Below are positions 7,949-16,818 of a stretch of 64,000 nt of DNA, in pieces. The stretch covers positions 1-64,000 of the forward strand of contig JAATGM010000011.1 in NCBI GenBank assembly GCA_015654675.1, given 5' to 3'. Numbering within the stretch: position 1 is the stretch's first letter; each line of letters starts with the position of its first letter. This DNA is from Planctomycetota bacterium (GTDB taxonomy: Bacteria > Planctomycetota > Phycisphaerae > UBA1845 > UTPLA1). The position numbers were made by a program, and so were the translations under genes. The notes under the pieces were generated by a model that was not told the origin of the DNA, ran no database searches, and saw nothing but the letters and a program-made list of their open reading frames with translations.

Positions 7949-8010
7949 TCAGTTGAGATCAATCCCTTCGACGCAGACCGATAGTCCGCGAGAGTGCGGG
8001 GGGGGCGGGG

Positions 8011-9825
8011 TTACTCGTCGCCTGGATCCAGCACGGACATGAAGGCCTCCTGCGGGATGGTCACGTTGCCGACCTGCTTCATCCGCTTTTTGCCTTCCTT
8101 CTGCTTCTCCAGCAGCTTGCGCTTGCGGCTCACGTCGCCGCCGTAGCACTTGGCGGTGACATCCTTTCTGACGGCCTTGATCGTTTCGCGGGCGATGACT
8201 TTGCTGCCGACGGCGGCCTGTAGCGGGATTTCGAACTGGTGGCGCGAGATTTCCTTGCGGAGGCGGGTGATGAGCCGCCGGCCGCGGATCTCGGCCTTGT
8301 CGCGGTGGACGATGACGCTGAGGGCATCGACCGGGGTGGCGTTTACGAGGATGTCGAGCTTCACGAGATCGCCGGCCTTGTAGTTGGTCAGCTCGTAGTT
8401 CATCGTGCCGTAGCCGCTGGTGAGACTCTTGAGCCGGTCGTAGAAGTCGTAGATCACCTCGCCCATGGGGAACTCGTAAGTGAGGACGACGCGGTCGGTC
8501 GAGAGATAGTCGGTCTTTTTGTGGGTGCCGCGGCGCTCATCGGCCAACTGCATCAGTGCGCCGATGCTTCTGGCCGGGACGACGATCTCGGCGCGGATCA
8601 TCGGTTCGCGAATTTCGAGAAACTTGTCGGGTGACGGCATGTCGGCCGGTGATTCGATCTTGATGACTTTGTTGTTTGGGAGGAGCAGCTCGTAAGGCAC
8701 GGTGGGGGCGGTCTGCACCAGATCGACGGCGCTTTCGCGCTCCAAGCGCTCCTGGATGATCTTCATGTGGAGCAGGCCGAGGAAGCCGCAACGGAAACCG
8801 GTGCCGAGGGCGGCGCTGCTGGTGGGCTCGAAGCCGAAGCTGCTGTCATTGAGCCACAGCTTTTCGAGCGCTTCGCGAAGCTGGATGCTGGTCGTTCCCG
8901 GGCCGGGGAAGAAATCGCAGAAGACCATCTGCTGGGGCGGGTGGTAACCCGGCAGGGCGGCGTCGCACGGATTGCTGGCGTGGGTGACGGTGTCGCCGAT
9001 GTTCACGTCGTGGATCGTTTTGATGCCGGCGAACATGTAGCCGACGTCGCCGGCTGTCAGGTTTTCCAAGCTCGTGATTTTGGGGAAGAACTTACCGACG
9101 TCGGTGGCGTGATATTCGCGGCCGACACCCATGAGCTGGACTTTGTCATTTCGAGCGATGAGGCCGTCAAACACGCGGATGTGACAGATGACGCCGCGGT
9201 GCGGGTCGACCTTGGCGTCGTAAATGAGCGCTTTGAGCGGCTTGGTTGAGTCGCCTTTAGGTGGCGGGAGGCGCTCGACGATCGCGTCGAGCAATTCGGG
9301 AACGCCCATGCCGGACTTGGCTGAGACGAAAATTGCTTCCTCGGCTGGCAGAGAGAGCGTGTTTTCCAGCTCCTCGGCGATGTCGTGCGGGCGGGCGGCG
9401 GGGAGGTCGATTTTGTTGATGACTGGGATGATGGCGAGACCGGCTTCGACGGCCTTGTAGGCGTTGGCCAGCGTCTGGGCCTCGATGCCCTGCGACGCGT
9501 CGACCAGGAGCAGGACGCCCTCGCAGGCGGCCAGGGCGCGGCTGACTTCGTAGTGAAAATCGACGTGGCCGGGCGTGTCGATCAGGTTGAGCATGTATTC
9601 GCCGGCCGGGACGCGCGTGCCTTTGTATTCGTGACGAAGCGTGGCGCGATTGGCCTTGATGGTGATGCCCATCTCGCGCTCGAGTTCCATGTCGTCGAGG
9701 TACTGGGCGCGCATGTCGCGTTTTTCGACAGCGCCGCAGGTTTCGAGCAGGCGGTCGGCGAGGGTCGACTTGCCGTGGTCGATATGGGCGATGATGGAGA
9801 AGTTTCTTATCCGGGAGATATCCAT
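8011..9825 (-). CDS. lepA: Elongation factor 4 (LepA)
   Basis: 604 residues, normal for EF4, a ribosome-bound GTPase that acts on stalled or pre-translocation ribosomes. The G1 motif AHIDHGKST (residues 14-22), the switch region with REMGITI, DTPGH (G3) and NKID (G4) are all intact near the N-terminus. The LepA-specific C-terminal domain ends with a basic RKRKLLEKQKEGKKRMKQ stretch that contacts tRNA. The ATG at 9825 starts exactly at the family's usual IRNFSIIAHIDHG region. It lies 54 bases downstream of the LptC/OstA-like gene on the same strand and may be read with it. Confidence 0.97.
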   Translation of the reverse strand: MDISRIRNFSIIAHIDHGKSTLADRLLETCGAVEKRDMRAQYLDDMELEREMGITIKANRATLRHEYKGTRVPAGEYMLNLIDTPGHVDFHYEVSRALAACEGVLLLVDASQGIEAQTLANAYKAVEAGLAIIPVINKIDLPAARPHDIAEELENTLSLPAEEAIFVSAKSGMGVPELLDAIVERLPPPKGDSTKPLKALIYDAKVDPHRGVICHIRVFDGLIARNDKVQLMGVGREYHATDVGKFFPKITSLENLTAGDVGYMFAGIKTIHDVNIGDTVTHASNPCDAALPGYHPPQQMVFCDFFPGPGTTSIQLREALEKLWLNDSSFGFEPTSSAALGTGFRCGFLGLLHMKIIQERLERESAVDLVQTAPTVPYELLLPNNKVIKIESPADMPSPDKFLEIREPMIRAEIVVPARSIGALMQLADERRGTHKKTDYLSTDRVVLTYEFPMGEVIYDFYDRLKSLTSGYGTMNYELTNYKAGDLVKLDILVNATPVDALSVIVHRDKAEIRGRRLITRLRKEISRHQFEIPLQAAVGSKVIARETIKAVRKDVTAKCYGGDVSRKRKLLEKQKEGKKRMKQVGNVTIPQEAFMSVLDPGDE

Positions 9826-9879
9826 AGGCAGTCGATTGTAGCAGAATGGTGAAACGACGACGGACGGGCCCCAGTGGCC

Positions 9880-12800
9880 TCACTTGCCCCGCGAGGTGAA
9901 CTGCGACTTAGGCGCCTCGATGCGATTGCCATTGCGGTCCCAGACGAGGAGCGGGCCGCGCCACATATTAAATCGTTGTGATTGTTCGTCCTGGTCGAAG
10001 ATGCGCGCTTCGATGTCGGGCGTGCCTTCCACGGTTACGAGATTTGTTTCGCGCGAATAGGTCAAGCGCTCGCCCTGGAGCGACTTGCCGGCATCCTGCA
10101 AGTAAACAGCGCCGCTCGCAACGAGCTGGCGGAGGTCGGCCCCGCGGACGTCCATTGTCTCGGCCTGCTGGGTGTTGTTGCGGAGGAACTGGACGAGCAA
10201 GTTGTCGCAAGTCAGGTCGGCGCGGCGACCGGGTGGCAACTTGAGCGAGGAAGGATCGACCTTCATGGCGGCGGCGAGGTCTTCCTTCAGGACGACCTGC
10301 TGGCCGCTGAAATGGCGCATGACGACCTGGCGATCGAACGAGACCAGGGCCTGATCGACAAAGTAGCTCATGCCGTTGGCCCAGAGGAAGGCCGTCTGGC
10401 TGGGGCCTTCGCTGCCACCGAGGAGTGATGACTTGGCGCCGGCTGAGCCGGAGCGGCCGAAGTTGTAGTCTTCGATGAGGAGGGAGCCCTTGCCGGGGAC
10501 GTTCATACTCTGGCGGCGCAGATCCACCGAGAGCTCGTTGCCGCGAATCTGGGCGCGTGATAGGAGGCGATCGCTGGCCTTGTGGCGGACGGTCCGAAGA
10601 GCGGATGCGTGGCCCGATGCAATCACGCGGACGGGCTGCTTTTGTCGGCCGTCGGTGGACGCACCGAAGGTGAGGGCCGGGCCGGCATTGGGCTTGGCCG
10701 CGGCGGCCGGGGCGCGAGTCGGAGCGAAGCCGAGATCACTGCCGATGCGGGTCCATGCGTCGCGGCCATAGTCAAAGCCGATCATGGCCAGTGCGTCGTA
10801 ATAGCCGACGAAGGGCAGCGGCTTGCGCTTGCGGAGTCGCTCGAGATGGGTCGCGATGGTTTGCGGCGGCTGCGGGGGCTTCGGCGGGACTTTGACGTCG
10901 GCCATGTATACGAGGAGCTTGTCGCAATCGAGCGTGTGGGTCTTGGTGGAGGAGCGGACGTCGCCTTCGAAGACGGCGAGGTTTTCCTTTCCGCGGACGC
11001 GCATGAACTTTGTCCAGTTGATCTTTGTTTTCTCGGTATGACCCAATTCGCCGCCGCCGAAGTCGCGATCGCTGCTGAAATAGGCGCGGCCGGGGCCGGC
11101 TACGTCGGCTGTCTGGCGGGTCATGTCGGTTTCGATTTTGTAACCGGAGAGTTCGTAATCTTCGAAGGCGACGAGGGCGAAGACGTCGGGTCGCGGGCCG
11201 ATGACGGTGGCGGCCTGGAAGTCCTTGCCGTTGGGGATGAGGGCGTGCATTTCCTCGCCGCGGACGCGGAATTTTTGATCGGGGTCGGAGCCGCGCACAT
11301 TGCCGAAGGCGTGTAGCTCGGTGATGGCGACGTCCACTTTAGGTTTCGCGGGCCGCGTGGTGGGTTGAGGCGGGGGCGGCGCGGGTGTTTCAATGCGCTT
11401 CATGGCGACGGCGATTCGTTCGCCGCTGATCTTGCGTTTGCCCTGCTGGGCGAGCACGCCACCGCGCGCGATGGCGGACTTGGGCGTGCTGTCGCGGCCG
11501 TCGGGTGTTGTTTCGAAGTCGACTTCGAGCGTGCCGGCTTTGATGAGGTCGGGGCGGCGCTCGAGGCGGACGTGGCCCCATGCTTCGAGGTGCGACATCG
11601 GTCCCATGGAGGAGCCGGCTGCCTTTGGCTCAGCGAAGGTTGCGCCGACTTCCTCGCCCTGGATGAGTTCGGCGCCGCGCTGGATGCGGGCTTTGCCGTG
11701 GAACCAGGCCTTGCTGATGTAGTCGCGGGCGACTTCCTGAGATTGGCCGGTGGCGGGGTCGGTGCGGCGTTCCATCTTTTGCTTGATTTCGATTTCCATG
11801 CCGCGGGCCCAGCGGAGCGTTCCGTCGGCGGCGGCGAGGGCGTTGGCGGCTTCGCCGAGCGCGGAAGGACGCGGCGGGGCTGTTCGGCCCATTTCGCCGG
11901 GGCCGTCGATGCGGGCGATTCCGCGGCGGCGATCGAAGAACAGCTCGCGGCCGCTGAGGCGGCCTTTAGCGGGGACGCGCGGCGGGCCTTCGGTATTGGT
12001 ATTGGGCTGGGGTTCGTCGACGCTGTTCAGCTCGACGGGTTCGTCGTCGGTTCCGGCGAGCCAGACCTGCTGTTGCTGGTTGCGGTAAACAACCTGATGG
12101 CAGATGGCGCTGCCGCGTCCGTCGTCGATTTCGACTTTCTTACCGGTTGCGATGCAGTCGAACCGCTCGCCGGATTGCTCGCCGGGCGGGACGGCCATGG
12201 GGCGCATTTCGAGCGGGCCTGACCAGGTGAGAATGAGCTTGGTGTCGTCTTCGGGGGCGGGCGGTCCGGCGGGCTCGCGCGCGGGCCGGGTTGTCGGGTC
12301 GTCCTTGCGCCGGGCGGGGCTGTTCAGCGACGCGGTGCGTTTTTGCTTCTGGCCGAAGTCGAAAATGACCTCAAGCTTGTCGCACTTCATGCGGCCGGGG
12401 CGGCGCATGCCCTGGCGCTGCTCGACGACGACATCGCCGGTAAAGATGGCGCTGTAGGTGTCGACGCGGCGGCGGGGCTTGTGGTCGGGGCCGGTGGTGG
12501 TGGCGGCGGCGGTTGGCTGCGACGTTGCGGCCTGTGCGGTCAAGTCGTGGAGGGCCGCGTCGTGGGCGGTTGCCTGACGGGCTTCGGTCATCACTTGTTC
12601 GCCCGCGGCGACGAGCCGCTGGGCCTCGGCGGAGGATGGATCGAACTGAGTGCGGCGATCGGCCTGTTCGCCGCGTTCGCGGAGGAGGTCGAGGGCGGTT
12701 CCGGTTCCGGCGGCCGGGTCGGCGATGCCGGCGGCGGCGATGGCGCGGAGCTCGTCGGCGGCCTGCTTGGCAGATGGATCGGCGGGCGGCGGCTCGTAGG

Positions 12801-13620
12801 GGCGGGCCTTCGCAATATCGGCCGTCGCGGCGGGCTTGGTCGTCGTTTCGCGCGGGCCGCGCGATGCGCGGGTGGTGCCGGGCATGGCGAAGTCGACCAT
12901 GCTGCCGCCCTTGCGAAGCTCCATTTTTTTGCCTTCGCGGATGGTGAGATATTCGATGCGGTTGTCGGGCTGGTTCCAGGCGAGGACGAGGCCCTTGCCG
13001 TCGATGTCGGATTCGGAGCTTTGGACGCGAATCTGGCCATTGGTTTCGAGGCGGGCGCGATCGAGGTCGAAGGTGACGTCGCCGAGGAAGATGTTGATGG
13101 ATTGCTCGGGGTGTTGTTCGAGCTCGGCTTCGTCCGGATGTTCGGCGCGCCATTTCTTGGTTGTTCGGTCGATGGTGACGCGGACGTCGCCCTTCAACCA
13201 ACCGCGCTTTGGCTCGATCGAGTTTCGGCCGGTTTGATTGAGGACGACCTGGCCTTCAGTGGCGCGGATGTAGGTGGTCTGGCCGTCGGGCATGTGGATG
13301 CGGACGTCGGGACGGGTGAGGTGGAATTCGTTGTCGTTGATGGGCTCCCAGCGTTCGGCGCGGAAGCGATATTTCGGATCGCCGGTGATTTTGTCGTAGA
13401 TGATGACGAAGGCCTGATCGCCGGGAGTGAGGCGGAGGTCGCCGCTGTTGAGCGAGCGGGCGGCCTGCGTGGTGGCGCGCGAGATGAAGGGCGTGGCCTT
13501 TTCGGTGCGGACGTCGGCCTGTTGTTCGACCGGCGCGGGTTCCTTGCGGCCGAGGATCAGGGCGGCGACGGCGACGAGGAGCACCGCGGCAAAACCGGCG
13601 ATAGCGTAGCGTTTGCCCAT
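9880..13620 (-). CDS. Giant LptC/OstA-like periplasmic protein (putative LPS-transport bridge)
   Basis: 1246 residues from the ATG at 13620 (a TTG at 13650 is possible). An N-terminal anchor helix (residues 8-26) is followed by an LptC-like domain (about 50-260). Then come several beta-rich OstA-type units separated by Pro/Ala linkers, recognisable by repeated phrases such as FTGDVVVEQ, AWGHVRLER, AFGNVRGSD, VFEGDVRSS, ASGHASALR and ASGAVYLQD. LptC is about 190 residues and LptA about 180 in E. coli, where they build a beta-jellyroll bridge for lipopolysaccharide across the periplasm. Here anchor and bridge seem to be one chain. It directly follows kdsC, as lptC follows kdsC in enterobacteria, which supports the role. 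No lptB is adjacent. Confidence 0.7.
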   Translation of the reverse strand: MGKRYAIAGFAAVLLVAVAALILGRKEPAPVEQQADVRTEKATPFISRATTQAARSLNSGDLRLTPGDQAFVIIYDKITGDPKYRFRAERWEPINDNEFHLTRPDVRIHMPDGQTTYIRATEGQVVLNQTGRNSIEPKRGWLKGDVRVTIDRTTKKWRAEHPDEAELEQHPEQSINIFLGDVTFDLDRARLETNGQIRVQSSESDIDGKGLVLAWNQPDNRIEYLTIREGKKMELRKGGSMVDFAMPGTTRASRGPRETTTKPAATADIAKARPYEPPPADPSAKQAADELRAIAAAGIADPAAGTGTALDLLRERGEQADRRTQFDPSSAEAQRLVAAGEQVMTEARQATAHDAALHDLTAQAATSQPTAAATTTGPDHKPRRRVDTYSAIFTGDVVVEQRQGMRRPGRMKCDKLEVIFDFGQKQKRTASLNSPARRKDDPTTRPAREPAGPPAPEDDTKLILTWSGPLEMRPMAVPPGEQSGERFDCIATGKKVEIDDGRGSAICHQVVYRNQQQQVWLAGTDDEPVELNSVDEPQPNTNTEGPPRVPAKGRLSGRELFFDRRRGIARIDGPGEMGRTAPPRPSALGEAANALAAADGTLRWARGMEIEIKQKMERRTDPATGQSQEVARDYISKAWFHGKARIQRGAELIQGEEVGATFAEPKAAGSSMGPMSHLEAWGHVRLERRPDLIKAGTLEVDFETTPDGRDSTPKSAIARGGVLAQQGKRKISGERIAVAMKRIETPAPPPPQPTTRPAKPKVDVAITELHAFGNVRGSDPDQKFRVRGEEMHALIPNGKDFQAATVIGPRPDVFALVAFEDYELSGYKIETDMTRQTADVAGPGRAYFSSDRDFGGGELGHTEKTKINWTKFMRVRGKENLAVFEGDVRSSTKTHTLDCDKLLVYMADVKVPPKPPQPPQTIATHLERLRKRKPLPFVGYYDALAMIGFDYGRDAWTRIGSDLGFAPTRAPAAAAKPNAGPALTFGASTDGRQKQPVRVIASGHASALRTVRHKASDRLLSRAQIRGNELSVDLRRQSMNVPGKGSLLIEDYNFGRSGSAGAKSSLLGGSEGPSQTAFLWANGMSYFVDQALVSFDRQVVMRHFSGQQVVLKEDLAAAMKVDPSSLKLPPGRRADLTCDNLLVQFLRNNTQQAETMDVRGADLRQLVASGAVYLQDAGKSLQGERLTYSRETNLVTVEGTPDIEARIFDQDEQSQRFNMWRGPLLVWDRNGNRIEAPKSQFTSRGK

Positions 13621-13653
13621 TTGCGCGGCCCGGTGGGCCGAGTCCTCCAATGG

Positions 13654-14154
13654 CTATCCGTGATGGGCTGCTTCGGCCGCGCGATGCGGCAGTGTTCGGA
13701 GCAGCATTTCGATTACCTCGGCAACGGCACCACGGCCGCCGTTGGAGCGCGTTACGAATGTCGCGGCGCGCTTCACGCTTGAGGCGGCGTCGGCGACGGC
13801 GATTGACAGGCCGGCGCGTCGCATGGGGCCGAGGTCGGCCAGGTCGTCGCCAACGTAGCAACATTCGCCGTCGGTTGCGCCGAAGCGGCGACAGATATCG
13901 TCGAAGGCCGGGAGCTTGTCTCCGGCGCTTTGTATCACTGCGTCGATCCCCAATTCGGCGGCGCGGGCCGCGGTGGCCGGGGACTGCCGGCCTGAGAGCA
14001 GGGCAGTTCGTCCGCCCGCCTCGTGCCAGCGTTTGAGGGCGCTTCCGTCGCGGACGTGAAACACCTTGGTGACGTTTCCGCCGCCTTCGAAGGGCAGCGT
14101 GCCGTCGGTCAGCACGCCATCCACGTCCAGAATCAGGAGCGAAATCGTGGGCAT
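13654..14154 (-). CDS. kdsC: 3-deoxy-D-manno-octulosonate-8-phosphate phosphatase
   Basis: 166 residues, the compact cap-less HAD phosphatase length. It removes phosphate from KDO-8-P to give KDO for the LPS inner core. HAD motif I is DVDGVLTDG (residues 10-18, nucleophile Asp10), motif II Ser in LLSGR near 58, motif III Lys near 91, and motif IV GDDLADL near 114. The ATG at 14154 follows GAGGAA by about twelve bases. Its stop precedes the LptC/OstA-like gene by 33 bases, forming a kdsC-lptC-type pair. KDO need plus LPS transport argues for a lipid A/KDO outer membrane. Confidence 0.92.
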   Translation of the reverse strand: MPTISLLILDVDGVLTDGTLPFEGGGNVTKVFHVRDGSALKRWHEAGGRTALLSGRQSPATAARAAELGIDAVIQSAGDKLPAFDDICRRFGATDGECCYVGDDLADLGPMRRAGLSIAVADAASSVKRAATFVTRSNGGRGAVAEVIEMLLRTLPHRAAEAAHHG

Positions 14155-14265
14155 GCGGAGACGCAGTTCCTCAGGGCGGCTGGGCGATTTGCTACGCCGC
14201 CAAGAACCACGGCCATGAGGATCATTCTATGGGTTAACGGGCCCGCGGACAACAGCTTGCGGGGA

Positions 14266-14958
14266 TCAGCCGCCGGCTTTTCGGAGTGATTTGAGGGCGG
14301 TGATCATGGCGTCGCGCTGGGCCTGCACGCCGGCTTCGGGGCCGGTGGCGCGGAAGTAGAGCGTGCTGCCGCCGATTTCGGCGACGGCTGCGAGCATCTG
14401 CCAGTTTTTCCTGGGTGTGAATTCCTTCGCCATGGGGGTGGCCTGAAGTTTGAACGTGCCGGATTTCTCGAAGAGCGTGATCTTGCCGTGGGACGAGGCG
14501 AGTTCTTCGGTGCGGCCGGGAGTCGGGTCGCCCTCTTCGACGAACATGCCGCGCCAGCGGACGAGATTTGATTCGACGTTGCCGCCCTGACCGGGTGGGA
14601 AGATGAAGGCGATACAAGTCGGCGCGTCGTCGGCCGAGGCGGAACCAGGCCACTCGAATTGTGCGGCGCGCATGCCGCCGGTGGGGACTGACTGGGTTTG
14701 CCAACCGGCGGGGACGTCCATCGAGAAGCCCTTAAAGGTGATTGTGTGAGCGGCGCCGGAGGGCGCGGCGGGGGCCGGGTCCATTCGGGGTGGGGGTGAT
14801 GGCTTTGATTGTTCGGGCTGGGCTGGCGTTTCGGGTGATTTGGTTTCGGGGCTGGTGTTGCCGGGGAAGGGGATTTTTTTCGGTTCGCGTTTGTCGCAGC
14901 CGGCGAGAGCGGCGGCGAGGGTGGCTGCGATGCAGAGGATTGTGGTCGGGCGATTCAT
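14266..14958 (-). CDS. Lipoprotein with PsbP/DUF1795-like globular domain
   Basis: 230 residues from the ATG at 14958, eight bases after GGGAGAA. A lipoprotein signal ends in LAAALAGC, so Cys20 would be lipidated. A Pro/Ser/Glu-rich linker (24-65) precedes a domain with the phrase FSMDVPAGWQ, typical of small alpha-beta domains that start with a beta-hairpin and a Pro-x-Gly-Trp turn. No catalytic motif is visible. It is divergent from the sarcosine-oxidase-like gene with 59 bases between, so both promoters must be packed there or overlap the coding ends. Function unknown; probably a periplasmic-face protein. Confidence 0.65.
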   Translation of the reverse strand: MNRPTTILCIAATLAAALAGCDKREPKKIPFPGNTSPETKSPETPAQPEQSKPSPPPRMDPAPAAPSGAAHTITFKGFSMDVPAGWQTQSVPTGGMRAAQFEWPGSASADDAPTCIAFIFPPGQGGNVESNLVRWRGMFVEEGDPTPGRTEELASSHGKITLFEKSGTFKLQATPMAKEFTPRKNWQMLAAVAEIGGSTLYFRATGPEAGVQAQRDAMITALKSLRKAGG

Positions 14959-15017
14959 GAAGAGAGTTCTCCCTGGGTGCGTTCGACAGCGGGTTTTGGC
15001 ACGGGCACAATGATAGC

Positions 15018-16145
15018 GTGCCGGCGGCGAAAACATACGACGTGATCGTGGTGGGCGTGGGCGGGATGGGGAGCGCGGCGTGCTATCACCTGGCGCGGCG
15101 TGGGGTGCGGGTGCTGGGGATCGAGCAGTTTGAGATTCCGCATGAGCGGGGGAGTTCGCACGGGCATTCGCGCGTGATTCGCAAGGCGTATTTTGAGGAT
15201 CCGCGGTACGTGCCCCTGCTGCACCGGGCTTATGAGCTTTGGCGCGAGCTGGAAGCCGAGTCGGGGGAGAAGCTGCTGCATATCACGGGCGGGATCAACA
15301 TCGGGCCGCCGGAGCATGCGTGCATTCGCGGCGTGCGGGAGAGCGTGCGGCTGCATCAGCTTTCGCACGAGGTGCTGGATGCGGCGGAGATTCGGCGGCG
15401 GTTTCCGGCGCTGCGGCCGGGGGATGGGGTGATTGGCATTCATGAGATGGATGCGGGGTATTTGTTGCCGGAGCGGTGCGTGATGTCGCATGTGGCGGGG
15501 GCGCGGCGGCATGGGGCGGAGATTGTGACGGGGCTGCGCGTTTCGGCGATTGAGTGGACGGCGGGGGAGGTGCGGGTTGCGACGGCGGACGGGACCGTAA
15601 GTGCTGAGAAGCTGGTGGTTACGGCCGGGGCTTGGTTGCCGGCGGTGTTGCCGATCGGGCTGCCGTTGCGGGTGGAGCGGCAGGTGCAGCTTTGGTTTCA
15701 GCCGCGGGATGGGGCGATCTTTGGGGCGGGGCGGATGCCGGTGTTTATCTATTTTCTGGCGGATCGATCGTATTACGGGATTCCTGCGTTTGATGAGCGC
15801 GGGGTGAAGATCTGCCGGCATCATGGCGGTGCGACGGTGACGCCCGAGTCGGTGGATCGGGTGGTCAGCCGGGCGGACAAGGATGATGTTCGCGGGTTTG
15901 CGCGGACTTATGTTGCGCCGGTGGATGGGCCGGGTGAGGGAAAAGTTTGTGTTTATACGAATACGCCGGATGAGAATTTCATTATTGGGGTTTCGCCAGT
16001 TTCGGAGCGCGTGATTGTGGCGGGGGGGTTTTCGGGGCATGGGTTTAAGTTTGCTTCGGTGGTGGGGGAGGTTTTGGGGGAGCTGGTGACGACGGGGCGG
16101 GCGACGATGGACGTTGGGATGTTTTCGGTGGGGCGGTTTGGATGA
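15018..16145 (+). CDS. Monomeric sarcosine oxidase / N-methyltryptophan oxidase-like flavoprotein
   Basis: 375 residues from a GTG at 15018, the only start that keeps the whole Rossmann motif GVGGMGSAA (residues 13-21). These DAO-family enzymes oxidise N-methyl amino acids to the amino acid, formaldehyde and H2O2. ERGSSHGHSR near residues 41-50 matches the FAD-contacting region. The Cys in KVCVYTNTPDE near residue 310 aligns with the Cys that bonds FAD covalently in the monomeric enzymes. The C-terminal GGFSGHGFKFA motif is intact. The substrate is uncertain. The stop overlaps the start of the next gene by four bases (ATGA), and part of its 3' end recurs at 16736-16800. Confidence 0.82.
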   Translation: MPAAKTYDVIVVGVGGMGSAACYHLARRGVRVLGIEQFEIPHERGSSHGHSRVIRKAYFEDPRYVPLLHRAYELWRELEAESGEKLLHITGGINIGPPEHACIRGVRESVRLHQLSHEVLDAAEIRRRFPALRPGDGVIGIHEMDAGYLLPERCVMSHVAGARRHGAEIVTGLRVSAIEWTAGEVRVATADGTVSAEKLVVTAGAWLPAVLPIGLPLRVERQVQLWFQPRDGAIFGAGRMPVFIYFLADRSYYGIPAFDERGVKICRHHGGATVTPESVDRVVSRADKDDVRGFARTYVAPVDGPGEGKVCVYTNTPDENFIIGVSPVSERVIVAGGFSGHGFKFASVVGEVLGELVTTGRATMDVGMFSVGRFG

Positions 16146-16738
16146 TCTCAGCGCCTGTGCAAAAGAATTTGAAACTTGTCGCGGTCATGTTGTTGATCGG
16201 TGTCGTCGCGTGGGCGGTCCATGCCCATGTATTGCTGCCGCCGTGGATTGAATGGAAGCTGCGGCGCCCCGTTCAGGAATGGATGGTGGTCCACGGATTC
16301 GGTCGATTCGCGGGCAAGGCCGGTATCCTGTGGCTTAATTTGCCGATGTATTGCGTCGCCCTCATCGCCGGCATGGCGATCGGGCGAACACGTCCGCGCG
16401 AATGGTTGCTGTGCGCGCTGACATTCGGTAGTGCGGTGTTCTTTGCCGATGTGGTGGCGGGAATAGCCGGCGGAGTGTGGCGAATCGACTGGCCGAACTA
16501 CTGGTATGTGATGATTGCATCGACCGCATACCAATTCGCAGTGCTGCCGCTCTGTCTCGCCGTGGCCTGGTTGGCTTCGCGCGGTGGAATCCGGCGAGCG
16601 AAGCGCGCCGCCGAGGGCCGATGCTTGAATTGCGGATACCTTTTGAGGGCGAATGAGTCGGGGAAGTGTCCGGAGTGCGGGGAATCTGTCTCGCGCGTTG
16701 AGGTGGCGGGCGCGCCGATCATCGGAGACGGCCCATGA
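16142..16738 (+). CDS. Four-helix membrane protein with C-terminal zinc ribbon
   Basis: 198 residues. Four hydrophobic helices (about 10-30, 60-82, 90-112 and 125-148) are followed by a cytoplasmic zinc ribbon, CLNCGY...CPECGE, at 160-182. This layout recurs in many uncharacterised planctomycete proteins and also at 25015 in this window. The ATG overlaps the previous stop as ATGA, giving translational coupling. Its codons are less G-rich than those of the sarcosine-oxidase gene before it. It sits exactly between that gene and a fragment of a paralogous gene, so it probably arrived as a replacement or insertion. Function unknown. Confidence 0.7.
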   Translation: MISAPVQKNLKLVAVMLLIGVVAWAVHAHVLLPPWIEWKLRRPVQEWMVVHGFGRFAGKAGILWLNLPMYCVALIAGMAIGRTRPREWLLCALTFGSAVFFADVVAGIAGGVWRIDWPNYWYVMIASTAYQFAVLPLCLAVAWLASRGGIRRAKRAAEGRCLNCGYLLRANESGKCPECGESVSRVEVAGAPIIGDGP

Positions 16739-16818
16739 TAGTGGCGGGTGGTTTTTCGGGGCATGGGTATGAGTTTGCTTCGGTGGTGGGAGAGCTGCTA
16801 TTTCGCGAGATCTTCTAG
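16736..16818 (+). pseudogene. 3' remnant of a second sarcosine-oxidase-like gene
   Basis: From 16738 the frame reads the last 26 residues of a DAO-family protein (VAGGFSGHGYEFASVVGELL, then FREIF and a TAG). DNA from 16736 matches 16012-16078 of the intact gene with scattered changes, so it is an older paralog end rather than a fresh copy. Homology begins right at the TGA of the membrane/zinc-ribbon gene. No start codon or body of the gene remains. The convergent gene at 16798 ends inside it. Confidence 0.75.

Noticed and set aside
11365-13782. Long plus-strand frames opposite the LptC/OstA-like gene.
   Set aside because: Gly/Ala/Asp/Val-rich mirror frames without ribosome sites; the minus frame continues unbroken with domain structure.
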